A stretch of DNA of 64,000 bases from Sycobia sp. Sy_11 (Eukaryota > Arthropoda > Insecta > Hymenoptera > Epichrysomallidae). The notes beneath the pieces were generated by a model, which did no database searches, was not told the origin of the DNA, and was given only the letters and a program-made list of their open reading frames with translations. The translations under genes were made by a program, and so were the position numbers. Shown here piece by piece: positions 26,601-35,399 of the stretch. The first letter of the stretch is position 1, and each line of letters opens with the position of its first letter. The stretch covers positions 4,508,001 through 4,572,000 of the forward strand of contig JACCIC010000001.1 in the NCBI GenBank assembly GCA_018907035.1, in the 5' to 3' direction.

Positions 26601-27403
26601 TTCTGAGAGACCGGATAATAACGCTGCTTAATCGGCTTAGCATCGCCGACATCGATCACGTGGTCGGTCAGATGTGTGCAGCCCAGAGGCTGATCAGCCG
26701 GAGGCGGCATCCGGTCGAGGAGTTCCTCGAGAGCTCGGCGTTGACTATCGTCAATATCGGCCAAGCCTATAGAGGCAAGCGAATACGCCGAGGTAACTGA
26801 GACGGTGCAGAGTTGTAACGGAACGAAATCCGCAGCACCCTCGATCGACATGGTGTTGTCGCGCGGGTGGATGACCGCATTGAAGGCGTGGTAGAAGTCT
26901 GCACCGAGCAGACAGTCATTTTCCAAGTCTGGAATTATGATGACGTCTAGCTCCATTTCTACGTCTGCTATGGCAAACGGAAGGGCCACCTGGCCTATTA
27001 TCGGCTCAATTTTTCCCGTGGCGAGTCGAGCGCCAGATCCAGGAAAGGGTCGAACTAGACGACCGAGGGCAGATGCGATCTGCAGGCCGATTGCTCCGAG
27101 AGCTGTACGAGCAGCCCCTGCATCAAGCAGTGCATGAATGCGAAACTCGCCTATGCCTACCTGTACCCACCATCGTGAATACCGATCGGGGTCGACACTT
27201 GTGGCTGAGTCAGCGGAGTCACGGTCGTGATGCTCCTCCTTTACAGACAGGAGGGGGCAATCATCATTACCCTGTGTCCTCGCAGCTGCATGCTGATCTT
27301 CAGAGGTCTCACGGAGCGTAGGGGCGAGTTGGACCTCAATTACTCGCCCTTTTTCGCATTTCCCGAACACTCGGGACAGCTGCGCAAGGTGTGGCCAGGC
27401 CAA
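23642..27403 (-). CDS. pol: Pol polyprotein: protease, reverse transcriptase, RNase H, integrase
   Basis: This frame of 1253 codons has no ATG at its head: a TAG lies directly upstream and the first codon is TTG. It must be made as Gag-Pol by -1 frameshifting, so true pol sequence starts near residue 15. The protease lies at about 75-190, with an aspartic motif reading D94-A-G-A97 and CLLG at 164-167. RT spans about 255-470, with YRFCVDYRKLN and the catalytic YLDD at 410-413. RNase H follows at about 550-672 (TDAS at 558-561, ERE at 598-600, TDH at 624-626). The integrase has a zinc-binding H755, H762, C792, C795, catalytic D824, D884, E919, and a GPF motif at 1066-1068. The roughly 150-residue tail is first acidic and then Arg-rich, with two AT-hook-like GRPR motifs (1183-1186, 1223-1226). 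There is no chromodomain. The A at position 95 replaces the usual T or S of the protease D-T/S-G motif. Confidence 0.95.
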   Translation of the reverse strand: MAWPHLAQLSRVFGKCEKGRVIEVQLAPTLRETSEDQHAAARTQGNDDCPLLSVKEEHHDRDSADSATSVDPDRYSRWWVQVGIGEFRIHALLDAGAARTALGAIGLQIASALGRLVRPFPGSGARLATGKIEPIIGQVALPFAIADVEMELDVIIIPDLENDCLLGADFYHAFNAVIHPRDNTMSIEGAADFVPLQLCTVSVTSAYSLASIGLADIDDSQRRALEELLDRMPPPADQPLGCTHLTDHVIDVGDAKPIKQRYYPVSQKIELEMHAQVRKMLDQGVIRRSTSEWSSPVVMVRKSDGSYRFCVDYRKLNSVSKVSAYPLPYMDVILRKLRNARYISTLDLSSAYHQVPLREESRHLSAFTVPGMGLFEWTRMPYGVAGGPATFQQLSDKLIGPEMEPVAFAYLDDLIIATESFDEHLRWLEHILRRISDAGLTINRQKSKFGLAEVRFLGVLVDRDGFRPDPDKIAPILTYAAPKNLKQLRRFLGLASWYRKFLENFATLAEPLTRLTKKNIKYHWGEEQQQAFEQIRALVASAPVLSRPSFGETFVIQTDASDSGLGAVLTQAVDGEERVLSYASRTMTAAERNYSVTERECLAVLWAVRKFRPYVEGYHFQVITDHSSLRWLHSLGNPTDRLARWALELQGYDYEVIHRKGTLNCVPDALSRLYEDEPTCEVASLGVTDVQDPWYLRLRKKVVSDPTNLPWWKVVGQRLYYYRPDPAVEDLVDDQDAWKLVVPKEDRRTVLHECHEEPTAGHFGRHKTYDRIARSYYWPSMHKDVTQFVRDCTVCQQCKVQQTAPAGLMGHRTVTRPWEIVAGDVMGPFPRSTRGYEYLLVFMDLFTRWVECIPIRKANAQTIRRELKDRVFLRFGTPEVFLSDNGTEFRNKIIEKFLVERGVEHSTIPPYHAQANPVERVNRTLKTAIIAFIEESHSTWDAHIAELMFAYNTSVQDSIGVSPAFLNTGRHPSAPGTHRRQEEQRAQIAQEEAALQHWKERMEKLSDLHLKAAENSQKAQAKQARYYNARRRDVHYAIGDRVWRRNRILSSGIQGVSAKLAPKFDGPFTTTEKLGTNVYRLIDSTGRDAGKHHVADLKPYHRDHDPEDDSSSDTEEPSGEERDCDASNCNVEASERIRIVTPLVSVRRPDDAPHCNSDTSVRSDTPAGNATRSKTDIAPRRLGRPRRTRIVTRRRTQARAPAEPDNSGAACHNDVPLVRRKVGRPRKSGRSTPPRDQSPRRTRAQARARQRAD
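27322..27364 (-). promoter_or_regulatory. -1 programmed ribosomal frameshift signal, gag to pol
   Basis: Reading the minus strand in the gag frame, TCG-GGA-AAT contains the heptamer G GGA AAT (27364-27358), a canonical X XXY YYZ slippery site. Slipping back one base gives GGG AAA, the pol frame. An 8-nt spacer GCGAAAAA (27357-27350) follows. Then comes a perfect 8-bp stem, GGGCGAGT (27349-27342) with ACTCGCCC (27329-27322), closing a 12-nt loop. The gag TAA (27342-27340) straddles stem and loop. Site, spacing and stem all fit known -1 frameshift signals. A weaker alternative slip, G AAA AAG, lies at 27355-27349. Confidence 0.85.
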
Positions 27404-29304
27404 CTACAGCCCCAGCACAAGAACCGCGGATCAGGACCTGCTGTCCGACCTTTGTTCTTGTCACTGAGGGGCTCGTGCACCAGCTTTCCTTTGAAGGAGG
27501 GCTTCCTTTCCGACTTAGGTGAGGTCGACGCTCTGGTTTTTCCTGTACGCGGCGACCTCGGGCGTGGTTCGCGACCGCTTCTCTTCGGGATAAGGGCTGC
27601 GACGCCTGGCGCCTCTAAATCAGGTGAGGTGGCTTTAAAGCCAGCCTCTTGTAAAACTTCTCGCACCAGAGCTTTGAAGTTGGGCGGCTTCACGTCCACG
27701 GCCGCGATCCTTGGTTTCGGGCGCGTTCGAGACGTGTCGGCCGCATGGAAGGCCACTTCGGGCATTATGCAGTCCTCAGGTGATGGCGGTGGCTTATAAT
27801 TTCGCTCCGCATCGAGGACGCATTCGGCTTCTCGAGCAAGCTCTATTAGCCGATTGACGCTCGTAATCTTCTCCCGCGGAACTAACTTCTGTATCTCCGG
27901 GAGTAGATTACGGTAGATCAGGGCGAGTTGCTTGTCGTCCGACCATGGTTCTTCGAACCGATTGAGAATCGTTAACAAACAAAACACGTAGTCACGTGTT
28001 GGCTCGCGCTTCGCCTGCGTACGCCGCTGCGCTTCGCTGATTAGCTCAGCTTGGAAGCGTCGATCGACGCCGTAGCAGCTCCGGGCTGCGTGGCAGAACT
28101 CTTGCCACGTGGTCCAGTCTTTCCGAGATAGACGGTACCAATGCAGGGCGACACCGTCGAGGAGCTCCGTCATGGCATTGAGCATGTCCTCGTCCGTGAG
28201 CGGTGTCAACCTGCGACATTCCGCGATCCTTTGCAGAAATTCTTCTACACTTTTCCCCTTGGCACCATTGAATCTAATTTTCCATTGGCGCACGGTCTTA
28301 CCAATATCCGTGCGCTGGGCCAAGGTGCTTGACAGCGTTGATCGCGTTGTATTCGCGGGCGAGCTCATCACATCTCGATCCATGTGATGTCCCCCCCTTC
28401 CAGGCCCTTGGTACCGAGGGTGGCAAGGAGCCGAAAACGTAGGCTCGCCGGTCGACCCTACAAACCTATTATTGTTGATGTTTTTGTCACTTTCCACGTA
28501 TTGCAGATCGTACGTGTCTTGGAAAGTGACACGGTCGCGTCGCGCCGATTTCTGCAGCTGCTGCTGGATGCTGGCTAGCGTAGCGTGCATCTCACTTTGC
28601 CTCTGCTGCAAATCTTGGACAGTGCAGTTTTGGTGTTGCATCCAAGTTTGCAGCATATTTTGCAGGCCATGTAATCCCTGACGAAGGTTTACATTGTTTT
28701 CGAGATCAGTCGGTTGAGGCTCGACTGTTGTATTTGTCGCCTGAGATGCGACTTGGGTTCGACGTGTGGTGTCATTCGTGACACCCAAGTCGGGAGGCGT
28801 AATTACGCTCGTGGTGGCTGCCTGAATCGGCGATTCGTTGGCAGTGCTCCATGCGAGCGGTTCATGCCTGTTCATCTCGGCCAAATTGAAGTCGATCAGA
28901 TTTTGTATTCGGTGATCGACAGCTGTTGTTATATTTTTTTGATCTGTGCTCGGGTAAATTTCCCGAGCCTGCTGTATGTCAGACAATTCGTCCGCTTGTT
29001 CGGCGTACGTCGCTTCCATTCGATCCAAAATATAAGTTTTCGTTGCGTCGCGCATTGTTGAGGTGACGATTATCTTTAACAGATTTTTATCTCTTCGCGT
29101 GCGTGTTTTTATACTATCACTGTCACTCTCGCATTCCACAAAATCTCCTGGGCTATAATTTCCTGCTAGTCTATGGTATAGCCTAGCAGCCCTTTGAAAC
29201 GGGGAACCCTCATTTTTTAATTCTAGTTCCGCTGTAATTAGGTTTGTTTCTTCCTCACATAGGCTTTGAAGCCAGTCGTTAAATTCGTTTGGCGGATTTG
29301 CCAT
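27340..29304 (-). CDS. gag: Gag polyprotein with one CCHC zinc knuckle
   Basis: This 654-codon frame begins at an ATG in good context (AAAAG before, G after) and is the first long frame of the element. Gag forms the cytoplasmic virus-like particle and binds the element RNA. Residues 1-330 are polar, with Gln-rich heptad-like sequence at about 209-255 that may be a coiled coil. Residues about 338-485 (WKIRFNGAKGKSVEEFL onward) look like the retrotransposon capsid core. A basic Ser/Pro/Arg-rich linker follows. The C-terminus holds a nucleocapsid knuckle C630-X2-C633-X4-H638-X4-C643. The length is greater than many Ty3/gypsy Gags, mainly through the long N-terminal part, whose role I cannot name. 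The stop overlaps the start of the pol frame by 64 bp and sits in the frameshift stem-loop. Confidence 0.9.
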   Translation of the reverse strand: MANPPNEFNDWLQSLCEEETNLITAELELKNEGSPFQRAARLYHRLAGNYSPGDFVECESDSDSIKTRTRRDKNLLKIIVTSTMRDATKTYILDRMEATYAEQADELSDIQQAREIYPSTDQKNITTAVDHRIQNLIDFNLAEMNRHEPLAWSTANESPIQAATTSVITPPDLGVTNDTTRRTQVASQATNTTVEPQPTDLENNVNLRQGLHGLQNMLQTWMQHQNCTVQDLQQRQSEMHATLASIQQQLQKSARRDRVTFQDTYDLQYVESDKNINNNRFVGSTGEPTFSAPCHPRYQGPGRGGHHMDRDVMSSPANTTRSTLSSTLAQRTDIGKTVRQWKIRFNGAKGKSVEEFLQRIAECRRLTPLTDEDMLNAMTELLDGVALHWYRLSRKDWTTWQEFCHAARSCYGVDRRFQAELISEAQRRTQAKREPTRDYVFCLLTILNRFEEPWSDDKQLALIYRNLLPEIQKLVPREKITSVNRLIELAREAECVLDAERNYKPPPSPEDCIMPEVAFHAADTSRTRPKPRIAAVDVKPPNFKALVREVLQEAGFKATSPDLEAPGVAALIPKRSGREPRPRSPRTGKTRASTSPKSERKPSFKGKLVHEPLSDKNKGRTAGPDPRFLCWGCSWPGHTLRSCPECSGNAKKGE

Positions 29305-29769
29305 CTTTTATTTCTTTTCGTTGAAAATTAGAAGAAGACAAACGAACAAACGGAAAAAGAAAAAAAAAAGTACAATGTGAGAAAATTAGAGCGTTACAGC
29401 CAAAGTTTTCGATTAAATAATTAAAAGCAAATAATTAAAAGCCGGCAATCTCAAGAGATAGTGGAGTGCGAGGGCGAAAACGCAAAAATTAGGGGCGACT
29501 GACGCAAAAAAAACCAGAAAATATAAGAGAAAAAGAATTCAACAATTTTCAAAAATTGTCAAAAAATTTACCAAAAATTTTTCCAGAATTCTTATTTCGG
29601 CTTTCGGATTCTCGATTTTCCAAAAAAAGATTTATTTTGAAATTGTAATAGTTTTTCCCTTTTATATTTTTTAAGCAATGTAAAAAAAAAATACAAAAAT
29701 GTAAAGCAAAAAAAAAAAAAAAGGAAAACACAAAAAAAAACAAAAAAATAAAAATATAGTTTATTTTTA

Positions 29770-30170
29770 GTTCTTTTATAACTTCTACAAAAAAAAAAAT
29801 TTTATTTTACAGTTTTCCAAAAAAAAACTTCAATTTTTGGTTTTCGAAAAAAAAACAAAAATTTCAAATTTTTAGTTTTCACAAAAAAAAAAAAAAAATT
29901 TCAATTTTTCGTTTTCAAAAAAAAAGGAGAAAAAAAAATTAAAAAAACTTTAATTTTAGTTTTCAAAGAAAAAATTTTTAATTTTTAGTTTTCGGAGAAA
30001 AAAAAATTTTTTTTTTTTTTTTTTTTTTTAATTTTTATTTTTCAAAAAAAAAAAAAAATTTTAATTTTTAGTTTTCGAAAGAAAAAAAAAATTTTCAATT
30101 TTTAGTTTTCCAAAAAAAAAATTTTTTAAATTTTAGTTTTCAAAAAAAAAAAAAATTTTAATTTTTAAAT
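29770..30170. repeat. A/T tandem array inside the element leader
   Basis: About ten imperfect units of roughly 30-45 bp are seen, each made of AATTTTTAGTTTTC followed by a long A-run and a short T-run. Units differ mainly in homopolymer length. Runs reach more than 20 T near 30008-30029. The array lies entirely inside the retrotransposon and is unlike the (TA)n and (CT)n microsatellites of the flanks. Confidence 0.8.
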
Positions 30171-30783
30171 TATACTGCACAAATATTAGAGATATTACAA
30201 TATCAAAATGAAGATCCGAAAGCGAAAAGCATAAAGGGGATAATCAATTTTGATCAAATTAAATTGAGAGCAAAGAAAAATTTGCGTTAGTCGCATGTAC
30301 ACTGTATGTACAGCGTAGAGTCGCGGTGGTGTGTGTATGTGAGTATACACAGATCGCTGACTTCGCTATTTCTAGTCGACTATGTATAATGAAGAGAACT
30401 TTTAATTATATTTAATTTACACTAAATGTTCCTTATGTCTGTAACGGCGAAAATTTTATTATTATATTATAATGGCGAATGTGAATCTATTTATATCAGT
30501 TATATTTTCATATTACGCTATCTTAAAAATTAATTATTGATTAATTTTAGTTTAGCTTAGATGGAATTCACATATTTAATTTAAGCTAAATTTTAAAGTT
30601 ACATCCACTTAATATATATATATCAATATTATATAAATTAATGTATATGTGTCTATTTAACTTAAAATTAGTTTTGCTTGAAAAACTGCACAAATATTAT
30701 ATTACCGTATTCGGCATTATATTTCATTTGTGCTGCTTTTCAGCCGCTTTCGCCGAATTGCCGTTGGCCTTGGCCGACTTCGA

Positions 30784-30820
30784 GAGTGTTTACATCTACG
30801 AGCTCGCAACGTAAACACTC
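30784..30820. other. 10-bp perfect inverted repeat in the element leader
   Basis: GAGTGTTTAC (30784-30793) and GTAAACACTC (30811-30820) pair perfectly across a 17-nt loop. The loop itself contains the palindrome CGAGCTCG. It lies about 210 bp inside the primer-binding site, where packaging or dimerisation hairpins are often found. That function is inference. Confidence 0.55.
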
Positions 30821-31031
30821 GCGATGTGCTGTGCGTTCGCACTCTGTAGTATTACAATTTTCAATATAATAAAATTATTAAATTATTTTTGCGCATCCTC
30901 GTCACTTGCGAATATTCGCCGGGGCACTGTAATATAATATATTATTACATATATATTATAAAATGTATATATGCAATAATATATATAAAGATATATAAAA
31001 TATTTTTATATAAAGTGCGATCCCGAGATCG

Positions 31032-31043
31032 CGTTGGGCGCCA
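31032..31043 (-). other. Primer-binding site, tRNA-Lys(CUU)-like
   Basis: On the minus strand the 12 bases directly inside the 5' LTR read TGGCGCCCAACG. From memory of the conserved animal tRNA-Lys(CUU) 3' end (CGTTGGGCG plus CCA), this is a perfect 12-nt complement, with divergence after that point. The site starts with no gap after the LTR, as usual for minus-strand DNA priming. The tRNA assignment is from recall, not a search. Confidence 0.8.
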
Positions 31044-31980
31044 TGTAACGGTGCGCGTGTCCGCCTCGAGCACGAGGACGGCGGGCACGGCCGTTGCAAA
31101 TCTGTGCCCGGCTGGGCTTAGCCCCGAATGATTCCGGCAAGGGAGAGGGGCGGTTCGCGAAGGGCGAAATATCGCGTTCGGGACTGCGCGTGGGACAGGG
31201 TGGCTAATGGAGCACACTTGATACTAATAAAAAAATAAAAATAATTAAAATTTAAACAGGCTTTAATAACAAGGATTCGTACAGCGCCTATATGCGAGGC
31301 GTGTGGGACGCAGGCCGAGGGTCGCCGAGGCGACGGCGCGCGAGAAATTCGGGAAGAGAGAGAGAGAGAGAGAAAAGGGGCTGCCACTTACAGCGAGTCG
31401 GGGCTCGATGATCCCGCAGCGTGTCCTCGTCCGGCAGCAGCACCTTCCTTCACCGGGAGCGGCGGTGACGTCGCCGTCCAGAAACCCCGGGATGGGGCGG
31501 TTATTCCGCGGAGACGGGGTCTGGCGACAAGTTCGTCCGCTCGGGCCCGTCCTCAGTGCGAGTGCGCTACACGCACACACAATGCCGTGGCACAAACACG
31601 CTCGTTCGGGAGTGTACCCTCCCCGAAGAAGAGGTACGTAGCGAGGGGGAACACGTGGAGCACGAGGCGTGTTCCCGTAGACGATGACCAAGACGACACC
31701 GTAACAGCAAAGAAAACAAAGCACGTGGAGCGAAAAGCCGGCTAAAACGCGTGTTCAAAGCTCGCGGCCTTCTATCTATCTGTCTAATTCGCGCGCGTGG
31801 CTGTCTCTCCCCACTCCCCGCTCTCTCTCTCACTTACCTCTCCGCATGTGGTTGTGTGTCGGCCTGAAACATACAAACATTTCTACATATAAATATACGG
31901 ATAAATATGTACATGCTACGGCTGGAGAGAGAGCAACGGGACGGGGAAGGCAGGCGCACGCAGTGCTTGCGTTCCTCGTC

Positions 31981-31983
<3 letters not shown>
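31044..31983 (-). repeat. 5' LTR of the Ty3/gypsy element (element orientation)
   Basis: This copy matches 22472-23410 over its full length. I see two differences: one extra A in the A-run near 31227, and AT at 31846-31847 where the other LTR has CG at 23273-23274. It begins exactly next to the primer-binding site, which makes it the 5' LTR on the minus strand. A TATA-like minus-strand TATATTTATA lies at 31888-31897 and an ATTAAA poly(A)-type signal at 31262-31267. These are candidate U3 promoter and R/U5 processing elements, inferred from motif and order only. Short ORFs on both strands here recur in the other LTR and are not considered genes. Confidence 0.96.

Positions 31984-32045
<62 letters not shown>
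31984..32045. repeat. (TA)n, right fragment of the microsatellite split by the retrotransposon
   Basis: About 30 TA units start directly at the 5' LTR edge and end in TTGTAAAG. It is the counterpart of the run at 22446-22471. Confidence 0.85.
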
Positions 32046-32048
<3 letters not shown>

Positions 32049-32920
32049 AAAGAACAAAGAATTACTTCATTTTCGGTATACTGAGTTACCTAAAATTTGC
32101 GAAAAAGGCGACTTAATGAGAGCAGTGCTGAAATTACTTAACTACAATGATTATCATAAAGTTGTTTCGTGTAAATATATATAAAAATTTCTAGCTAGGT
32201 GTCTTGGAAAGTATTCCCTATTAAATTCAAATAATATAAATTAAATTTTGAACAATGCACCCACTAGTTAAATAAAATTGTTTTTATCAATTTATAGCAT
32301 GAAAATTTGTTAGCATGATGTGTAATATACTATTAATCTTATTTGTATCGATACAGGAATAATTATAAAAAAATGGATACAATGATATCTAATTTCTCGC
32401 TTCTGGATATTTTATTACTACCATTAGGGAGAAGTGAAGCACTTATGAGAATTATAGAACAATGACATCGATACCTTCTCAGCTATAATGCATGAGTTTA
32501 TAAAGCTGCTTGAATTACGTTCTGCTCTGAATTACCTTACCCCATAGCTTCTTTTTAACAACTTTCATATTATTTACAAGTTATTTACTCGAGCACTCCA
32601 AGTATATTATTAAGCATAAACTTAGCCTTAACAGGCTCGCATGATCTCTGCTTTGTGAAAAAAAATCATCATTTTCGAATGATACGCTGGCGCGTGTGTT
32701 TACAGAATTTTTTTATGCGCAATTACTTTTACGGTCGGAAGAAACTTTCTTTATCAGCTGCTTGCACGATTTACGATTGCCTGTGTATTTACCGCTGTTA
32801 TTCCGATGGCTACTAGATGAGATTGGGGCAACACCGGGTACTACTTTGAAAATTACTTCAGTCAACAGAAAAAGAAATTGATAGCTGTAGTAGCCTGGAC
32901 TGGATTAAAGGTCATTCCTT

Positions 32921-32997
<77 letters not shown>

Positions 32998-33012
32998 ACT
33001 CTCCCTCTCTCA

Positions 33013-33065
<53 letters not shown>

Positions 33066-35399
33066 TTGTAATATTGAATATATTCTCCTAGAAATACTTT
33101 TTATTGATACTGTATACTTCTGTTTATATAATCTCATTAGGTTTTCTTTAATTTTCTAGCAAGATAAATATAAAGATAATATTAAATTATTTGTCAATTA
33201 TTAAGAGATATCTACATTATGAATATGCAATTTGTTCATAAATTTACATAAGACGACAACTATAAATTTTACGAAAAGGTTTTACTATAGATTATTAATT
33301 TGTATTTTTTGTGTAGAATCAATAAAATTTGTATATATGTGTATTGTATTTTGTGATGTAATTTACAGACATAACAATTGCAAAATATTATATCTTTAAT
33401 TTATAAGCAAAATTATTAAAGATTCTGTCTGTCCTTTAGTTTACTTTCTCGTCAGAGTAAAAATGATTATATTGATTGAAATATAACGCCGGGAATTCCA
33501 GAAAAATAATTTATTTTATCCAGAATTATTCTTTATAGACTTATTTTTATTTACGAAAAGCAGCAGTTTAAAGATATGAATCTTTTAAAAAAATTATTTT
33601 ATTCTATCGGTTCTAAATTTTTTCAAATTTGGTTTTATTTGTTAATGTTATTTTTATAATTAGCTTCTACTGAGGTTAACCTTTCATTCTAAATGCATAT
33701 TATTTTGATATTATACTATTTTCATTATTTATTTGGGTATAGTGAGTTTTCCATACATAATTCAGAAACTTTCCACTTTATGAATTACATAATTCATAAT
33801 GGTCAGTCATACGCAATAATTTTTCATTTTAGTGTATTAATGTTAATTTATGGATTAACTATCTTAATTTATTTAAAATTAAAATAAAATTTAACGCATT
33901 AATTTAGATAAGTTAGATTGATGTAATCATTTCGCGTTTTTATGAATTGTGAAAAAGCTTATTTTTATAGTGGATACAATAACATTTATGAATGTGTTTT
34001 ATATTTCAAAATTTGTACGGCTTTCGTTTATAATTATTTAGCTTCATGTAAAATAACGAACAATTTCTCGTAAAATAATGTTTCCGTCTAATGATTTTTA
34101 TCCGGCATCAAGAATTTATGATACTATACGGCACATACGTCACCGAAGAAATAATCGATACACGCATTAAAATTTCCGTACGTGCGTATAATAAAAGCAC
34201 TTATTTATTGCATTTATTGCGCATTCTCTGTCCCCAATTTGATTAACGAGTCGAATTCTGGTCAATTCTTAGACCACGATGCATAAGAAATTATTTTCCT
34301 TCGATGGAAGAGTCAGACGGGACCTATAAATGTCCGGCTAGGCTGGACAGGTCATAAGGTCGAAAAAATTTCCTGGGATAACGAGCACGCGTACGCAATT
34401 AGCCGATCGGAGTTATTTTTTTAATAATTTAGAGCACCATATTCATCAAAGAATTGAATTTCTGATTGAATTATTGAAATTTTTCTTTCAAAATGCGTAA
34501 AAAAATATCGCTCTTGTAATTTCCCCATCCTAAACAGATTAATATGTGATTGAGAGTTAATACAAAATTAGACAGTTATTTGCTTTCACAAAATATTCTC
34601 TTTTGGTATGCAAGTATATTACTATAATAATTTTTACTCAAAAGGTCGCGTATAAAATATTTAAAATTGCTTATTTTAAATATTTAAACGGTTGAAATAT
34701 CTAAATTTCTTGATAGACCAGTAATATTATATATGATAATTTAATACTTTTTTCAGCTCGTGAGATCACTCATAGGTCATAAAATAAAAATTTAACCACT
34801 CCACTGTCTGAAAAATTAGCATTTAACTCTCTCTCTTATATGAAAGTGTAAAATTACGTTTTACGCTTATTACTTTAAGAAATGGCGCCATGCAACGATT
34901 TACATTCTTGTATCGAGCGATATAGGTCTCGAATACGACTACTAGCAAGCGAGTGAAAATCACGTTTTGCTTGCATATAGTATAATATACTATTTTACTC
35001 TCCTATAATATCTTTACGACCTATATATCATTGAATCTTATTATAATATTTCCTTTCGATAAAGCTTGGAGCTTAATTTCATCCCGCGGGCTTTCAATTC
35101 AATTTGCATGATTAAACTATAACAATAAGAATGATTTTTCTAGCTTTACGTCGTAATGGCATTTCATAACGCCATTCATTGCAAGCAGGTTTCAGTCATT
35201 TCAGTAATAAAGCCATGTATTCGCTAAAATTTTGTCTTTAATTGAAACAGCATCGTAGTTGACAAAGAAGAGAGTAAACGTTCGTTTTCCGTATGAATTG
35301 ATAAAAAATGAGAAAAGAAAAACAAAAGGACACGGAGGAACAGTTAATCCGTCTAATGTCACTCTATTATTGAAATCGAACAAGCATATCCGGCAATCG
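32046..35399. other. AT-rich non-coding DNA
   Basis: Besides the compound CT/TA array at 32.9-33.1 kb and the AGGTCA-TA-AGGTCG direct repeat at 34349-34362, nothing is recognised. Confidence 0.55.
32925..33064. repeat. Compound (CT)n then (TA)n microsatellite
   Basis: About 70 bp of CT with CACTCT interruptions, passing straight into about 45 bp of TA. Confidence 0.95.

Larger units (their letters stand above)
29305..31031 (-). other. Long 5' leader of the retrotransposon
   Basis: The 1.7 kb between the primer-binding site and the gag ATG has no long open frame. It is strikingly heterogeneous. A moderately GC-rich stretch lies at 30730-30850 with a 10-bp inverted repeat, the rest is AT-rich, and there is a dense A/T tandem array at about 29770-30170. 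The leader would be expected to hold packaging and dimerisation signals, but none can be named from sequence. Confidence 0.7.
22472..31983 (-). mobile_element. Complete Ty3/gypsy-type LTR retrotransposon (Metaviridae-like)
   Basis: Two direct repeats of 939 and 940 bp bound an internal region holding a primer-binding site, gag, pol and a polypurine tract in the canonical order, all read on the minus strand. Both LTRs have TG...CA ends (plus strand TGTAACGG...CGTCACA). The pol order protease-RT-RNase H-integrase assigns it to Ty3/gypsy rather than Ty1/copia. No envelope frame exists: only 218 bp separate the pol stop from the polypurine tract. Both frames are open to the end and the LTRs are almost identical, so this is a recent and possibly competent copy. 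Flanks are (TA)n on both sides. ATAT at 22468-22471 and 31984-31987 can be the 4-bp target duplication, but the repeat makes its length ambiguous. Its base composition is much more GC-rich than the flanks. The clade within Ty3/gypsy is not assigned. Confidence 0.97.

Noticed and set aside
27401..27403. TTG as an independent pol start codon
   Set aside because: It is merely the first codon after an in-frame TAG. The frameshift signal explains pol expression.
23679..29061. Many plus-strand frames of 60-190 codons
   Set aside because: They are antisense shadows of gag and pol.
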